NCBI GenBank assembly: GCA_017547395.1
Contig: JAFYPS010000219.1
Location: 1 to 5,013, forward strand
Direction: 5' to 3'
Source: Clostridia bacterium
GTDB lineage: Bacteria; Bacillota_A; Clostridia; Oscillospirales; CAG-272
Length of the DNA stretch: 5,013 nt
Position numbers and translations under genes: made by a program. Numbering within the stretch: the first letter of the stretch is position 1; each line of letters starts with the position of its first letter. Below the pieces are notes generated by a model. It was not told the origin of the DNA and did no database searches. It saw only the letters and a list, made by a program, of their open reading frames with translations. This document shows positions 1-5,013 of this stretch, piece after piece.

Positions 1-665
1 CTGAAAAAAGTATGCTTTGCAACGCTTATAACCGTTTTTTCCTCTGCATAAACCCTGAAATCAGGCGAGCCAAAAAGCATACCCGATGCCGATTTTGTCG
101 GAAACACAACGTCCTCAATCACTATTTTTTCTCCGCCGCGCAGAACAACAACTTCTACAGGCTCGTATGCATCGTGCATAATTTCATAGCTGAGTTCTGT
201 CGCGGTGTGAACGGAAGAACCGTCAACGGAAAGTATCTTATCACCTGCAAAGAGCCACTCGCTGCTGACCGCATTTTTGTCAAATTCAGCCACAACGGTT
301 GAGCCGAGTGTGCTTGTGAGTACAAGCACAAAAGTAACGATAATTCCGAGAATTATATTCATAATTGCGCCCGCGGCAACAATCAAAAAGCGCTTTAGTG
401 CGCTTTTTTGAGAAAAGGAATCTTCCCCGTCGGCATCCTCGTCCTCGCCCTTCATAGACACAAAACCGCCTATCGGGAAAAGCCTGAGATTATAATCGGT
501 ACCGTCCTTACCGTGCCATCCGAAAATACGCGGTCCCATACCGAGTGCAAACTCGTATATTCTGACACCGCAGGCACGTGCAGCAAAAAAGTGGCCCGCC
601 TCGTGAATGAGTATCATCACGCCAAACGCTAAAACGGCGAGCAATACATAAAGAAAAGTGGTCAA
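1..665 (-). CDS. rseP: RseP/RasP-family site-2 zinc metalloprotease, 3' end missing
   Basis: This is a membrane-embedded intramembrane protease (M50 family), which typically cuts anti-sigma factors and leftover signal peptides within the bilayer. I translated 221 codons with no stop before the window edge. A hydrophobic first helix (about residues 4-20) runs into the zinc-binding motif HEAGH (H21, E22, H25), with the conserved GMGP (42-45) and FPIGGFVSMKGE (63-74) that follow in this family. A second membrane segment (about 93-117) carries AAGAIMN, the counterpart of the usual AGPxxN. A PDZ-like domain follows (about 120-200, with GDKILSVDG at 141-149). The C-terminal LDG motif (third zinc ligand) should lie beyond base 1. 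The start is TTG at 665-663: it gives the normal family N-terminus, a good ribosome site lies just upstream, and no in-frame ATG precedes the catalytic helix. It begins 3 nt after the dxr stop. Family assignment is firm; which substrate it cuts cannot be read from the sequence. Confidence 0.95.
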   Translation of the reverse strand, partial: MTTFLYVLLAVLAFGVMILIHEAGHFFAARACGVRIYEFALGMGPRIFGWHGKDGTDYNLRLFPIGGFVSMKGEDEDADGEDSFSQKSALKRFLIVAAGAIMNIILGIIVTFVLVLTSTLGSTVVAEFDKNAVSSEWLFAGDKILSVDGSSVHTATELSYEIMHDAYEPVEVVVLRGGEKIVIEDVVFPTKSASGMLFGSPDFRVYAEEKTVISVAKHTFF

Positions 666-680
666 AGGTTATATCCTTTC
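663..680 (-). promoter_or_regulatory. Ribosome binding site and TTG start of rseP
   Basis: The minus strand reads GAAAGGA (680-674), then 8 nt, then TTG (665-663). The Shine-Dalgarno sequence lies in the last codons of dxr, and the dxr stop TAA (671-669) falls between it and the start. This decides the non-ATG start of rseP and suggests that ribosomes finishing dxr can reinitiate on rseP. Confidence 0.8.
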
Positions 681-1820
681 GTTAAAACTGAGTCTGATGC
701 GTCCCCGAACCTCTCGGTCGGCATCAAACACATCTTCTATATTAAATTCTTGCCTGTTATCAAAGGAGTTAAGCGCTTCTTCAACAACTTCGGCAATCTG
801 CCAGAATTCGATTTTTTCTTTAAGGAAAAGCGCGACCGCCTCCTCGTTTGCGCTGCTCAAAACTGCAGGAAGAAGCCCGCCCTGCTCCACGGAGTTATAT
901 GCAAGGTCAAGCAGCTTGAAGGTTTTTCTGTCAGGCTCCTTAAAGGTAAGAGTTCCGACCTTAAAAAGATCAAGCGGCTCGATAACCGCCGCCGTACGCT
1001 CAGGATAAGTCAGTGCAAACTGAACACATTCACGCATATCGGGGTGGCTGAGTTCGGCAATGACAGCGTTATCAATATATTCCACCGCGCTGTGAATTAT
1101 ACTTTCGCGGTGAACGACAACCTGTACCTGAGACGGTGCAACGTCAAAAAGACGAACCGCCTCGATAACCTCAAGTCCCTTATTCATAAGAGTTGCACTG
1201 TCGATAGTGATTTTCGCACCCATTGACCACGTAGGGTGCTTCAGCGCATCGGCTCGTGTAACCTTTCTCAGTTGTTCTGAGGTATATCCGTAAAAAGGTC
1301 CGCCGGAAGCCGTGAGAAGCAGGCGCTTAACCTCTCGCTTTTGTCCGCAGTGCAGACACTGAAAAATAGCACTGTGCTCACTGTCAACAGGAATAAGTTC
1401 TCCGCCGTTTTCACGAACCGCCGTTTTCACTATTTCACCTGCCGCCACAAGCGTTTCCTTGTTGGCAATGGCTATTCGCATACCGCGCTTTGCCGCAGCG
1501 AGCGTGGGCGCAAGTCCCGCAAGTCCCAAAATGGAGTTGACCGCGGTTTTTGCCGCGGTTTTCTCAATTACTTCTATTATTCCCTCAGTGCCGGAAAGCA
1601 CCTTCGTATCGGTATCTGCAATGCGCGCAGCAAGGTCTTTTGCCGCCTCTTCATCAGCCATTGCGCAAAGGCGAGGCTTAAACTCACGCACCTGCTCTTC
1701 GATAAGAGCCACGTTTCTGCCGCCTGTGAGAGCATCAACCCTGATATTATGCGCTCTTGCAACGTCGAGCGCCTGTGTGCCGACAGAACCTGTCGAGCCA
1801 AGTACTAAAATATCGTTCAT
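669..1820 (-). CDS. dxr: 1-deoxy-D-xylulose 5-phosphate reductoisomerase
   Basis: This cytosolic enzyme catalyses the first committed step of the MEP isoprenoid pathway: NADPH-dependent rearrangement and reduction of 1-deoxyxylulose 5-phosphate to methylerythritol 4-phosphate. It is the fosmidomycin target. The 383 residues are near the usual length of about 380-400. The NADPH-binding loop GSTGSVG is at 8-14, ANKETLVAAG at 119-128, and the metal-binding PVDSEHSAIFQ at 144-154 (D146, E148). TASGGPF is at 170-176, and the substrate loop HPTWSMG is at 195-201 (H195, W198, M200). NKGLEVIEA at 213-221 supplies N213, K214 and the third metal ligand E217. A small oddity is a CxxC (C155, C158) just after the metal site. 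The start is the ATG at 1820-1818; a longer frame to 1880 would only add residues that overlap the cdsA 3' end and are unlike the family. The gap from the cdsA stop is one base and there is no clear Shine-Dalgarno, so translation is probably coupled. UppS, which uses the pathway's end products, is two genes upstream. Confidence 0.98.
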   Translation of the reverse strand: MNDILVLGSTGSVGTQALDVARAHNIRVDALTGGRNVALIEEQVREFKPRLCAMADEEAAKDLAARIADTDTKVLSGTEGIIEVIEKTAAKTAVNSILGLAGLAPTLAAAKRGMRIAIANKETLVAAGEIVKTAVRENGGELIPVDSEHSAIFQCLHCGQKREVKRLLLTASGGPFYGYTSEQLRKVTRADALKHPTWSMGAKITIDSATLMNKGLEVIEAVRLFDVAPSQVQVVVHRESIIHSAVEYIDNAVIAELSHPDMRECVQFALTYPERTAAVIEPLDLFKVGTLTFKEPDRKTFKLLDLAYNSVEQGGLLPAVLSSANEEAVALFLKEKIEFWQIAEVVEEALNSFDNRQEFNIEDVFDADREVRGRIRLSFNERI

Positions 1821-1821
1821 A

Positions 1822-2658
1822 TCACTTAAAAATAGTAAAGAATGTTGAATCCGAAAGTAGCAGATAAAGCACGGGTGCAACCGCTATAACACTGTCAAAG
1901 CGGTCAAGTACACCGCCGTGTCCGGGAAAAAGACTGCCGTAGTCCTTGACGTCACGTTCCCTCTTTATAAAAGATGCCACAAGGTCACCGACCTGTGAAA
2001 CAAACGAAAGTGCTATTCCGCAAACAAAAAGAGAAATTACGTGAGGTCTGCCGACTTCGTAAATATTTGCATAAAGCATTGCGCAGCCCACAAATGCAGC
2101 CGCGGAAATAAGCGTACCGCCGATAGCACCCTCTACAGTCTTTTTGGGGCTTACTGCAGGGATAAGCTTGTGCTTGCCAAAGAGCATACCCGAAAAATAT
2201 GCAAAAATATCGGTTGCGAAAGCAACAACGATAACCATTATGAGAAGGAACATTCCGTTAGGCAGGTCGCGTGTTGCAACTACGCAGGAAAATCCGCACA
2301 CAATATACGCTGTAGAAACAACCGCCTTTGCCGCATCAGCAAAAAGAATTTTGCCGCGCGAAAACATTGCGCACGCGAGCACGTAAACCGCATACAGATA
2401 GAAAAATGCAAAAAGCATAAGTCCGTTTTCCGAAAAAGCGTTGAGAAATCTGGTAAGCGCGGGTGCGACAACTGCAATAATATACGATGGAACTGCAAGA
2501 TGATAATTCTTGTGCAGCCCAAGGCAGCGAAGCATCTCAAATACTCCGACAGCGCTGAGAAGTGCAACAACAGCAACAAGTACAAAGGTATGCGAAAAGA
2601 TACCTACGGGTATTGCTATCAGCGCAAGGCATATTCCTGTAAGGATTCTTGTTAGCAT
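1822..2658 (-). CDS. cdsA: Phosphatidate cytidylyltransferase (CDP-diglyceride synthase)
   Basis: This integral membrane enzyme converts phosphatidic acid and CTP to CDP-diacylglycerol and diphosphate, the branch point for bacterial phospholipids. The product is 278 residues, typical for the family. It is very hydrophobic, with about eight likely membrane segments (about 5-21, 24-40, 56-70, 79-98, 112-128, 135-160, 183-199, 207-222, plus a C-terminal one at 255-270). The conserved TDIFAYFSG (149-157) and SPKKTVEG (170-177) are present. The CTP-transferase signature spans about 229-255: SFIKR, then KD (238-239), PGHGG (245-249) and DRFD (252-255), with D225 in QVGD just before it. The ATG at 2658 is preferred over a TTG 12 nt upstream at 2670, because the TTG overlaps the Shine-Dalgarno GGAG and the protein then starts MLTRILTG as is usual. 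The gene lies 16 nt after uppS, and its TGA is one base before the dxr ATG. Confidence 0.97.
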   Translation of the reverse strand: MLTRILTGICLALIAIPVGIFSHTFVLVAVVALLSAVGVFEMLRCLGLHKNYHLAVPSYIIAVVAPALTRFLNAFSENGLMLFAFFYLYAVYVLACAMFSRGKILFADAAKAVVSTAYIVCGFSCVVATRDLPNGMFLLIMVIVVAFATDIFAYFSGMLFGKHKLIPAVSPKKTVEGAIGGTLISAAAFVGCAMLYANIYEVGRPHVISLFVCGIALSFVSQVGDLVASFIKRERDVKDYGSLFPGHGGVLDRFDSVIAVAPVLYLLLSDSTFFTIFK

Positions 2659-2668
2659 TATTTTCTCC
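2656..2668 (-). promoter_or_regulatory. Ribosome binding site deciding the cdsA start
   Basis: The minus strand reads GGAG (2668-2665), six bases, then ATG (2658-2656). The competing TTG (2670-2668) overlaps this site and has no ribosome site at a proper distance before it. This supports the shorter cdsA protein. Confidence 0.7.
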
Positions 2669-2674
2669 AAAAGT

Positions 2675-3391
2675 CTAAATTCCGCCGTAGCGGCGTTTTC
2701 TTGTATAGAACTCGGTTACGATTTTGTCAATTTCCTTTGAATCAAGGTCAGGCCAGAGTGTGTCGGTAAAATAAAACTCGGAATAAGCCGCCTGCCACAA
2801 AAGGAAGTTAGAAAGGCGGAGATCGCCGCCTGTACGTACGATAAGATCGGGGTCTTCACAATGAGAGGTGTAGAGCGCACCGGCAACGTCGTCCTCGGTG
2901 ATTTTCGTCTTGCCGCTTGCAACAAGCGTTTCGCATGCGTGTGCAATTTCTGCGCGCGCTCCGTAGTTGAGAGCGATATTGAGGATAAGCTCCTTCTTGG
3001 AAGAAACCTCCTCTGCATACCTGATTCTCTCGCGTACGTTTTCGGGGAAAATGCTCATATCTCCAAGAAAATGAAGCTGAATATTGTTTTCCTCATACGA
3101 TTCGATAGCGTCCTCAATATACTCGGAAAGAAGCTTGAGTATAGCATCAACTTCATTCTTCGGGCGCTTCCAATTCTCTGTAGAAAACGCATACACGGTT
3201 ATAACCTTTACACCGATATCTCCGCAATAGCGAATTATGCTTTTAAAGGTTCTTGCACCGTTTACGTGTCCGTACTCGCGCGGCATTGAGCGCTTCTTCG
3301 CCCATCTGCCGTTGCCATCCATTATAAATGCAATATGACGTAATCTATCGTCAACCTTTATTTCTGCCGCTTTCTTTTTCTTAAAAAGCAT
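2675..3391 (-). CDS. uppS: Undecaprenyl diphosphate synthase (cis-prenyltransferase)
   Basis: This enzyme adds isopentenyl diphosphate units in cis to farnesyl diphosphate to make C55 undecaprenyl diphosphate, the lipid carrier for peptidoglycan and other wall polymers. It acts at the inner face of the membrane. The 238 residues are normal for the family. HIAFIMDGNGRWA (19-31) contains the catalytic, Mg-binding D25. YAFSTENWKRP is at 67-77 and NYGAR at 142-146. The C-terminal diphosphate-binding block is DLIVRTGGD (182-190) with R186 and R192, followed by SNFLLWQ (194-200) and E205 in AYSEFYFTD. RRYGG closes the protein (233-237). The block reads GGDLRLSN where many homologues have GGExRxSN, a conservative change. 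The short basic N-terminus (KKKK at 4-7) may help membrane contact; that is inference. The start ATG has GAAAGG 8 nt upstream. The gene follows a 56-nt gap with a stem-loop after frr. Confidence 0.98.
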   Translation of the reverse strand: MLFKKKKAAEIKVDDRLRHIAFIMDGNGRWAKKRSMPREYGHVNGARTFKSIIRYCGDIGVKVITVYAFSTENWKRPKNEVDAILKLLSEYIEDAIESYEENNIQLHFLGDMSIFPENVRERIRYAEEVSSKKELILNIALNYGARAEIAHACETLVASGKTKITEDDVAGALYTSHCEDPDLIVRTGGDLRLSNFLLWQAAYSEFYFTDTLWPDLDSKEIDKIVTEFYTRKRRYGGI

Positions 3392-3418
3392 AAATATTAC
3401 CTTTCGTAATACAAAAGT

Positions 3419-3443
3419 TGAGCCGGAGTATTGCTCCGGCTCA
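3419..3443 (-). terminator. Intercistronic stem-loop between frr and uppS (weak terminator or processing site)
   Basis: A perfect 10-bp inverted repeat is separated by 5 nt: TGAGCCGGAG at 3419-3428 and CTCCGGCTCA at 3434-3443. On the minus transcript it starts 4 nt after the frr stop codon and is followed by ACTTTTG, a run of only four U residues. It is therefore a stable, GC-rich hairpin but a poor canonical terminator. It may cause partial termination, mark an RNA cleavage point, or protect the 3' end of a pyrH-frr message. No promoter is evident between it and uppS, so read-through is expected. Confidence 0.6.
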
Positions 3444-3447
3444 CAGA

Positions 3448-4002
3448 TTATATTGCCATAATTTCCTTATTCTTTTCTGCGCCGATACCGTCAACAAGCT
3501 TGATGAACTTGTCAGTCATATCCTGAACAAGCTTATCACTTGCCTTAACGTCATCCTCGGTAAGCTCGCCGTTCTTTTTCAGTTCCTTTACCTTCTCGTT
3601 TGCATCGCGGCGGATGTTACGGATAGCAACCTTTGCTTCCTCGCACATCTTGGCAGCCTGCTTGGTAAGTTCTTTTCTGCGCTCCTCGGTAGGCTGGGGG
3701 AATGCAAGACGGATAACCTTACCGTCAGACTGAGGAGTAATGCCGATGTCGGATGCAAGAATTGCCTTTTCAATATTCTTTAACGTAGTTGCATCCCAGG
3801 GAGCAACAACAAGAGTACGGGGATCGGGTACCTGAATTGCCGCCATCTGAGAAACGGGAGTGGGAGTGCCGTAGTAGTCTACGGAAACACGGCTGAGAAC
3901 CTCAGGGTTAGCCTTGCCGGCACGTACTGTATTAAGGTTGGACTTGAGGGAATCAAGTGTCTTATTCATTCTTGCTTCAAATTCTTTAGTATCAAAACTC
4001 AT
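3448..4002 (-). CDS. frr: Ribosome recycling factor
   Basis: The product works with EF-G to split the post-termination ribosome complex so that subunits can be reused. It is cytosolic and normally essential. At 184 residues it has the standard length. The family pattern is clear: N-terminal helix with TVRAGKANPEVL (25-36), DYYGTPTPVSQMA (42-54), PWDATTLKNIEKAI (68-81), PTEERRKEL (104-112), the conserved arginine-rich RNIRRDAN (128-135), and the C-terminal helical segment with LTEDD (147-151). These correspond to the three-helix domain interrupted by the small beta domain (about 30-105). The ATG is preceded by GAAAGGA with about 9 nt spacing. The gene follows pyrH by 20 nt, the usual pairing in bacteria, so both are expected on one message. 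Confidence 0.99.
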   Translation of the reverse strand: MSFDTKEFEARMNKTLDSLKSNLNTVRAGKANPEVLSRVSVDYYGTPTPVSQMAAIQVPDPRTLVVAPWDATTLKNIEKAILASDIGITPQSDGKVIRLAFPQPTEERRKELTKQAAKMCEEAKVAIRNIRRDANEKVKELKKNGELTEDDVKASDKLVQDMTDKFIKLVDGIGAEKNKEIMAI

Positions 4003-4022
4003 TTTAGTGTTTCCTTTCAGAT

Positions 4023-4739
4023 TTATTTAACTATAGTGCCGATCTCTTCACCCATAACAGCGCGATAGATGTTATCAGGATCGTCAAGACCGAATACAAG
4101 TATCGGAATGTGGTTGTCCATACAGAAAGACGTTGCAGTGGAGTCCATTGCGGCAAGTCCGCGCGAAAGAATCTCCTGATATGTAATTTCATCAATCTTT
4201 GTAGCAGTTGCATCCTTGCGGGGATCTGCAGTATAAACACCGTCAATATTCTTTGCAAGAAGTACAACGTCTGCATTTATCTCCGCTGCACGAAGCACTG
4301 CCGCCGTGTCGGTTGAGAAATAAGGCGAACCGAGTCCGCAGCCAAAAATAGTCACTCTTCCCTTTTCAAGGTGGCGGACTGCACGGTTGCGAATATAAGG
4401 CTCTGCCATAGCATTCATCTCAATGGCAGTCATAACACGGGTGGATACCCCCGCACGCTCAAAAGCATCCTGAAGAGCAAGCGAATTGATAACGGTTGCA
4501 AGCATACCCATATGGTCAGCACGAACGCGATCCATATTCACGCCCTGACGGCCGCGCCAGATGTTACCGGCACCGCACACAACACCAATTTCAACGCCCG
4601 CATCAATACACTTTTTAACAACCTGTGCAATCTCGTCAATAAAGCCGTGATTGTAAATACCGTCTACATCTTTTGCCAGCGCTTCCCCCGAAAGTTTGAG
4701 GAGAACACGCTTGAACTTAGGCTGGTTTTTCTCTGCCAT
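4023..4739 (-). CDS. pyrH: Uridylate kinase (UMP kinase)
   Basis: This cytosolic enzyme phosphorylates UMP to UDP with ATP, feeding UTP, CTP and UDP-sugar synthesis. The bacterial form is a hexamer of the amino-acid kinase fold, with known allosteric control by GTP and UTP in the family. It has 238 residues, the normal length. Seen in the sequence: the N-terminal KLSGEAL (15-21), the glycine loop GAGNIWRG (56-63), the UMP-site DHMGMLAT (75-82), [13 protein letters not shown] (135-147), and the ATP-site [12 protein letters not shown] (162-173). GLGSPYFST is a mild variant of the more common GTGNPYFTT. The ATG at 4739 has GGAG 9 nt upstream and leaves a short polar leader before the first strand. 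It is the first gene of the cluster in this window and has its own promoter about 40 bp upstream, so here it need not depend on transcription from rpsB-tsf. Confidence 0.99.
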   Translation of the reverse strand: MAEKNQPKFKRVLLKLSGEALAKDVDGIYNHGFIDEIAQVVKKCIDAGVEIGVVCGAGNIWRGRQGVNMDRVRADHMGMLATVINSLALQDAFERAGVSTRVMTAIEMNAMAEPYIRNRAVRHLEKGRVTIFGCGLGSPYFSTDTAAVLRAAEINADVVLLAKNIDGVYTADPRKDATATKIDEITYQEILSRGLAAMDSTATSFCMDNHIPILVFGLDDPDNIYRAVMGEEIGTIVK

Positions 4740-4775
4740 AACTTAATACTCCGATATGAAATTATTTCTTTTACT

Positions 4776-4804
4776 ATTTTAAACGATTATCGTCCGTTTG
4801 TAAA
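4776..4804 (-). promoter_or_regulatory. Sigma-A type promoter for the pyrH operon
   Basis: On the minus strand TTTACA (4804-4799) is followed by exactly 17 bases and TAAAAT (4781-4776); each hexamer is one mismatch or so from TTGACA and TATAAT. The predicted transcription start is near 4769, giving a leader of about 30 nt before the pyrH ATG. The 60 bases upstream are rich in A and T tracts, as in UP elements. The spacer holds a palindrome (reported separately). No other convincing promoter was seen within the cluster. Confidence 0.7.
4781..4799. promoter_or_regulatory. Palindrome within the pyrH promoter spacer, possible operator
   Basis: The plus strand has a perfect 11-bp palindrome, ACGAT-T-ATCGT (4783-4793). 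Overlapping it, an offset inverted repeat of AAACG (4781-4785) and CGTTT (4795-4799) spans almost the whole -35 to -10 spacer. A repressor binding here would block RNA polymerase. No regulator is identified, and dyads of this size can arise by chance. Confidence 0.3.
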
Positions 4805-4923
4805 CTGTTTTTTAAGAAAAAATTAAAAGTTAGAAAAAAATTCGGTTAGAAACGTTAAATTATTGTTTATGAGAGTAAAGCCTTCCTCCGAGAGGAAGGT
4901 GGCAAACGCGACCGTTCACATAG

Positions 4924-4941
4924 AAAAAACAGTGGCACTGT
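4924..4941 (-). terminator. Terminator-like hairpin on the minus strand
   Basis: The minus strand reads ACAGTG-C-CACTGT (4941-4929) followed directly by a run of T residues to 4924. This is the form of a short Rho-independent terminator for a gene transcribed toward pyrH, for example the tsf gene that often precedes it. The stem is only 5-6 bp with a very tight loop, though the surrounding 9-bp arms could add stability. Confidence 0.4.
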
Positions 4942-4945
4942 GTGT

Positions 4946-4980
4946 CGCGTTTTCGCCTCGCCTACGGCGACGCGTTTTTT
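4946..4980 (+). terminator. Terminator-like hairpin on the plus strand
   Basis: On the plus strand CGCG (4946-4949) can pair with CGCG (4971-4974) around the inner stem TCGCC / GGCGA, leaving an 8-nt bulge, and six T (4975-4980) follow at once, then CTT. Together with the minus-strand hairpin this makes the block look like a bidirectional terminator. No plus-strand gene in the window would use it. Confidence 0.35.
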
Positions 4981-5013
4981 CTTGGAGCGATTGACGGAAG
5001 GAGCCTGCGAAAG

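Larger units (their letters stand above)
4878..5013. repeat. Palindrome-rich intergenic repeat element, right end beyond the window
   Basis: This is a non-coding block of at least 136 bases with dense secondary structure. Hairpin A is CCTTCCTC / GAGGAAGG (4881-4888 and 4892-4899, 3-nt loop). Hairpin B has outer arms AAACGCGAC / GTCGCGTTT (4904-4912 and 4944-4952), enclosing a second dyad ACAGTG / CACTGT (4929-4934 and 4936-4941). Hairpin C is TCGCC / GGCGA (4958-4962 and 4966-4970), followed by CGCG and six T. Near the right edge GGAAGGAGCC (4996-5005) is an imperfect inverse of GCCTTCCTCC at 4880-4889, as in the termini of a MITE- or REP-like element. From memory, blocks with GAGAGGAAGGTGGC at the left and TTGACGGAAGGAG at the right recur in gut Clostridia genomes; I could not check this. 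It has no open reading frame of note. Its GC content contrasts with the AT-rich leader beside it. Confidence 0.6.

Noticed and set aside
12..632. Plus-strand frames at 12-302 and 408-632
   Set aside because: They oppose the rseP reading frame, which carries HEAGH, FPIGGF and a PDZ-like domain.
750..1226. Plus-strand open frame of 158 codons, with other plus-strand frames at 658-1008, 1341-1808 and 1459-1848
   Set aside because: All are antisense shadows of dxr, whose motifs are intact along its full length.
1538..1562. Near-perfect 12-base tandem repeat containing CCGCGG
   Set aside because: It encodes KTAA-KTAV in dxr in frame. A small coding duplication in a surface helix region, with no sign of a separate function.
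2041..2655. Long plus-strand open frame of 204 codons
   Set aside because: It lies wholly antisense to cdsA, a gene with a complete family signature. Its translation is rich in Cys, Lys and Arg, resembles no family, and has no ribosome site of note.
4371..4826. Plus-strand open frame of 151 codons running from pyrH into its leader
   Set aside because: It is antisense to pyrH and crosses the promoter. Its composition is that of a reverse-strand shadow.
4829..4852. Direct repeat GTTAGAAA (4829-4836 and 4845-4852), 16 bp apart, upstream of the promoter
   Set aside because: It is short and in very AT-rich sequence, so chance is likely. It fits better as part of a general A/T-tract upstream region.
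4881..4899. GGAGGAAGG on the minus strand as a strong ribosome site
   Set aside because: It forms one arm of a perfect hairpin, and no start codon with a meaningful frame follows at a proper distance.
4740..5013. CRISPR array, tRNA or riboswitch in the intergenic region
   Set aside because: There are no regularly spaced direct repeats, no cloverleaf with a T-loop, and no riboswitch core I recognise. The leader after the predicted start is only about 30 nt.

Overview
The window is a compact run of housekeeping genes, all on the minus strand. Read 5' to 3' on that strand, the order is pyrH, frr, uppS, cdsA, dxr and rseP (3' end cut off at base 1). This order is a classic conserved bacterial cluster, usually found downstream of rpsB-tsf. 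Several traits point to a Firmicute of the class Clostridia, probably a gut Ruminococcaceae/Oscillospiraceae-type organism: tight spacing, GAAAGGA-type Shine-Dalgarno sites, a TTG start, an AT-rich sigma-A-like promoter, the MEP (Dxr) isoprenoid route, and moderate GC. The taxon is an inference from these traits, not from any search.

Layout from left to right: 1-665 rseP (site-2 protease, N-terminal 221 codons); 669-1820 dxr; 1822-2658 cdsA; 2675-3391 uppS; 3392-3447 a short gap holding a perfect 10-bp stem-loop; 3448-4002 frr; 4023-4739 pyrH; 4740-4870 an AT-rich leader with a good promoter (TTTACA, 17 bp, TAAAAT) firing into pyrH; about 4878-5013 a non-coding, palindrome-rich block that looks like a dispersed repeat with terminator-like halves on both strands and runs off the window end. 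All plus-strand reading frames are antisense shadows of these genes.

The genes fall into two jobs. PyrH makes UDP for RNA and sugar nucleotides, and Frr recycles ribosomes. The other four serve the envelope. Dxr starts the MEP pathway to isoprenoid precursors, UppS condenses these into undecaprenyl diphosphate (the lipid carrier for peptidoglycan), CdsA makes CDP-diacylglycerol for phospholipids, and RseP cleaves membrane proteins such as anti-sigma factors. The frr/uppS hairpin lies exactly at the boundary between the two groups.

I see no novel multi-gene system here. The parts worth a second look are non-coding: the structured repeat upstream of pyrH, the palindrome inside the pyrH promoter spacer, and the intercistronic hairpin between frr and uppS.
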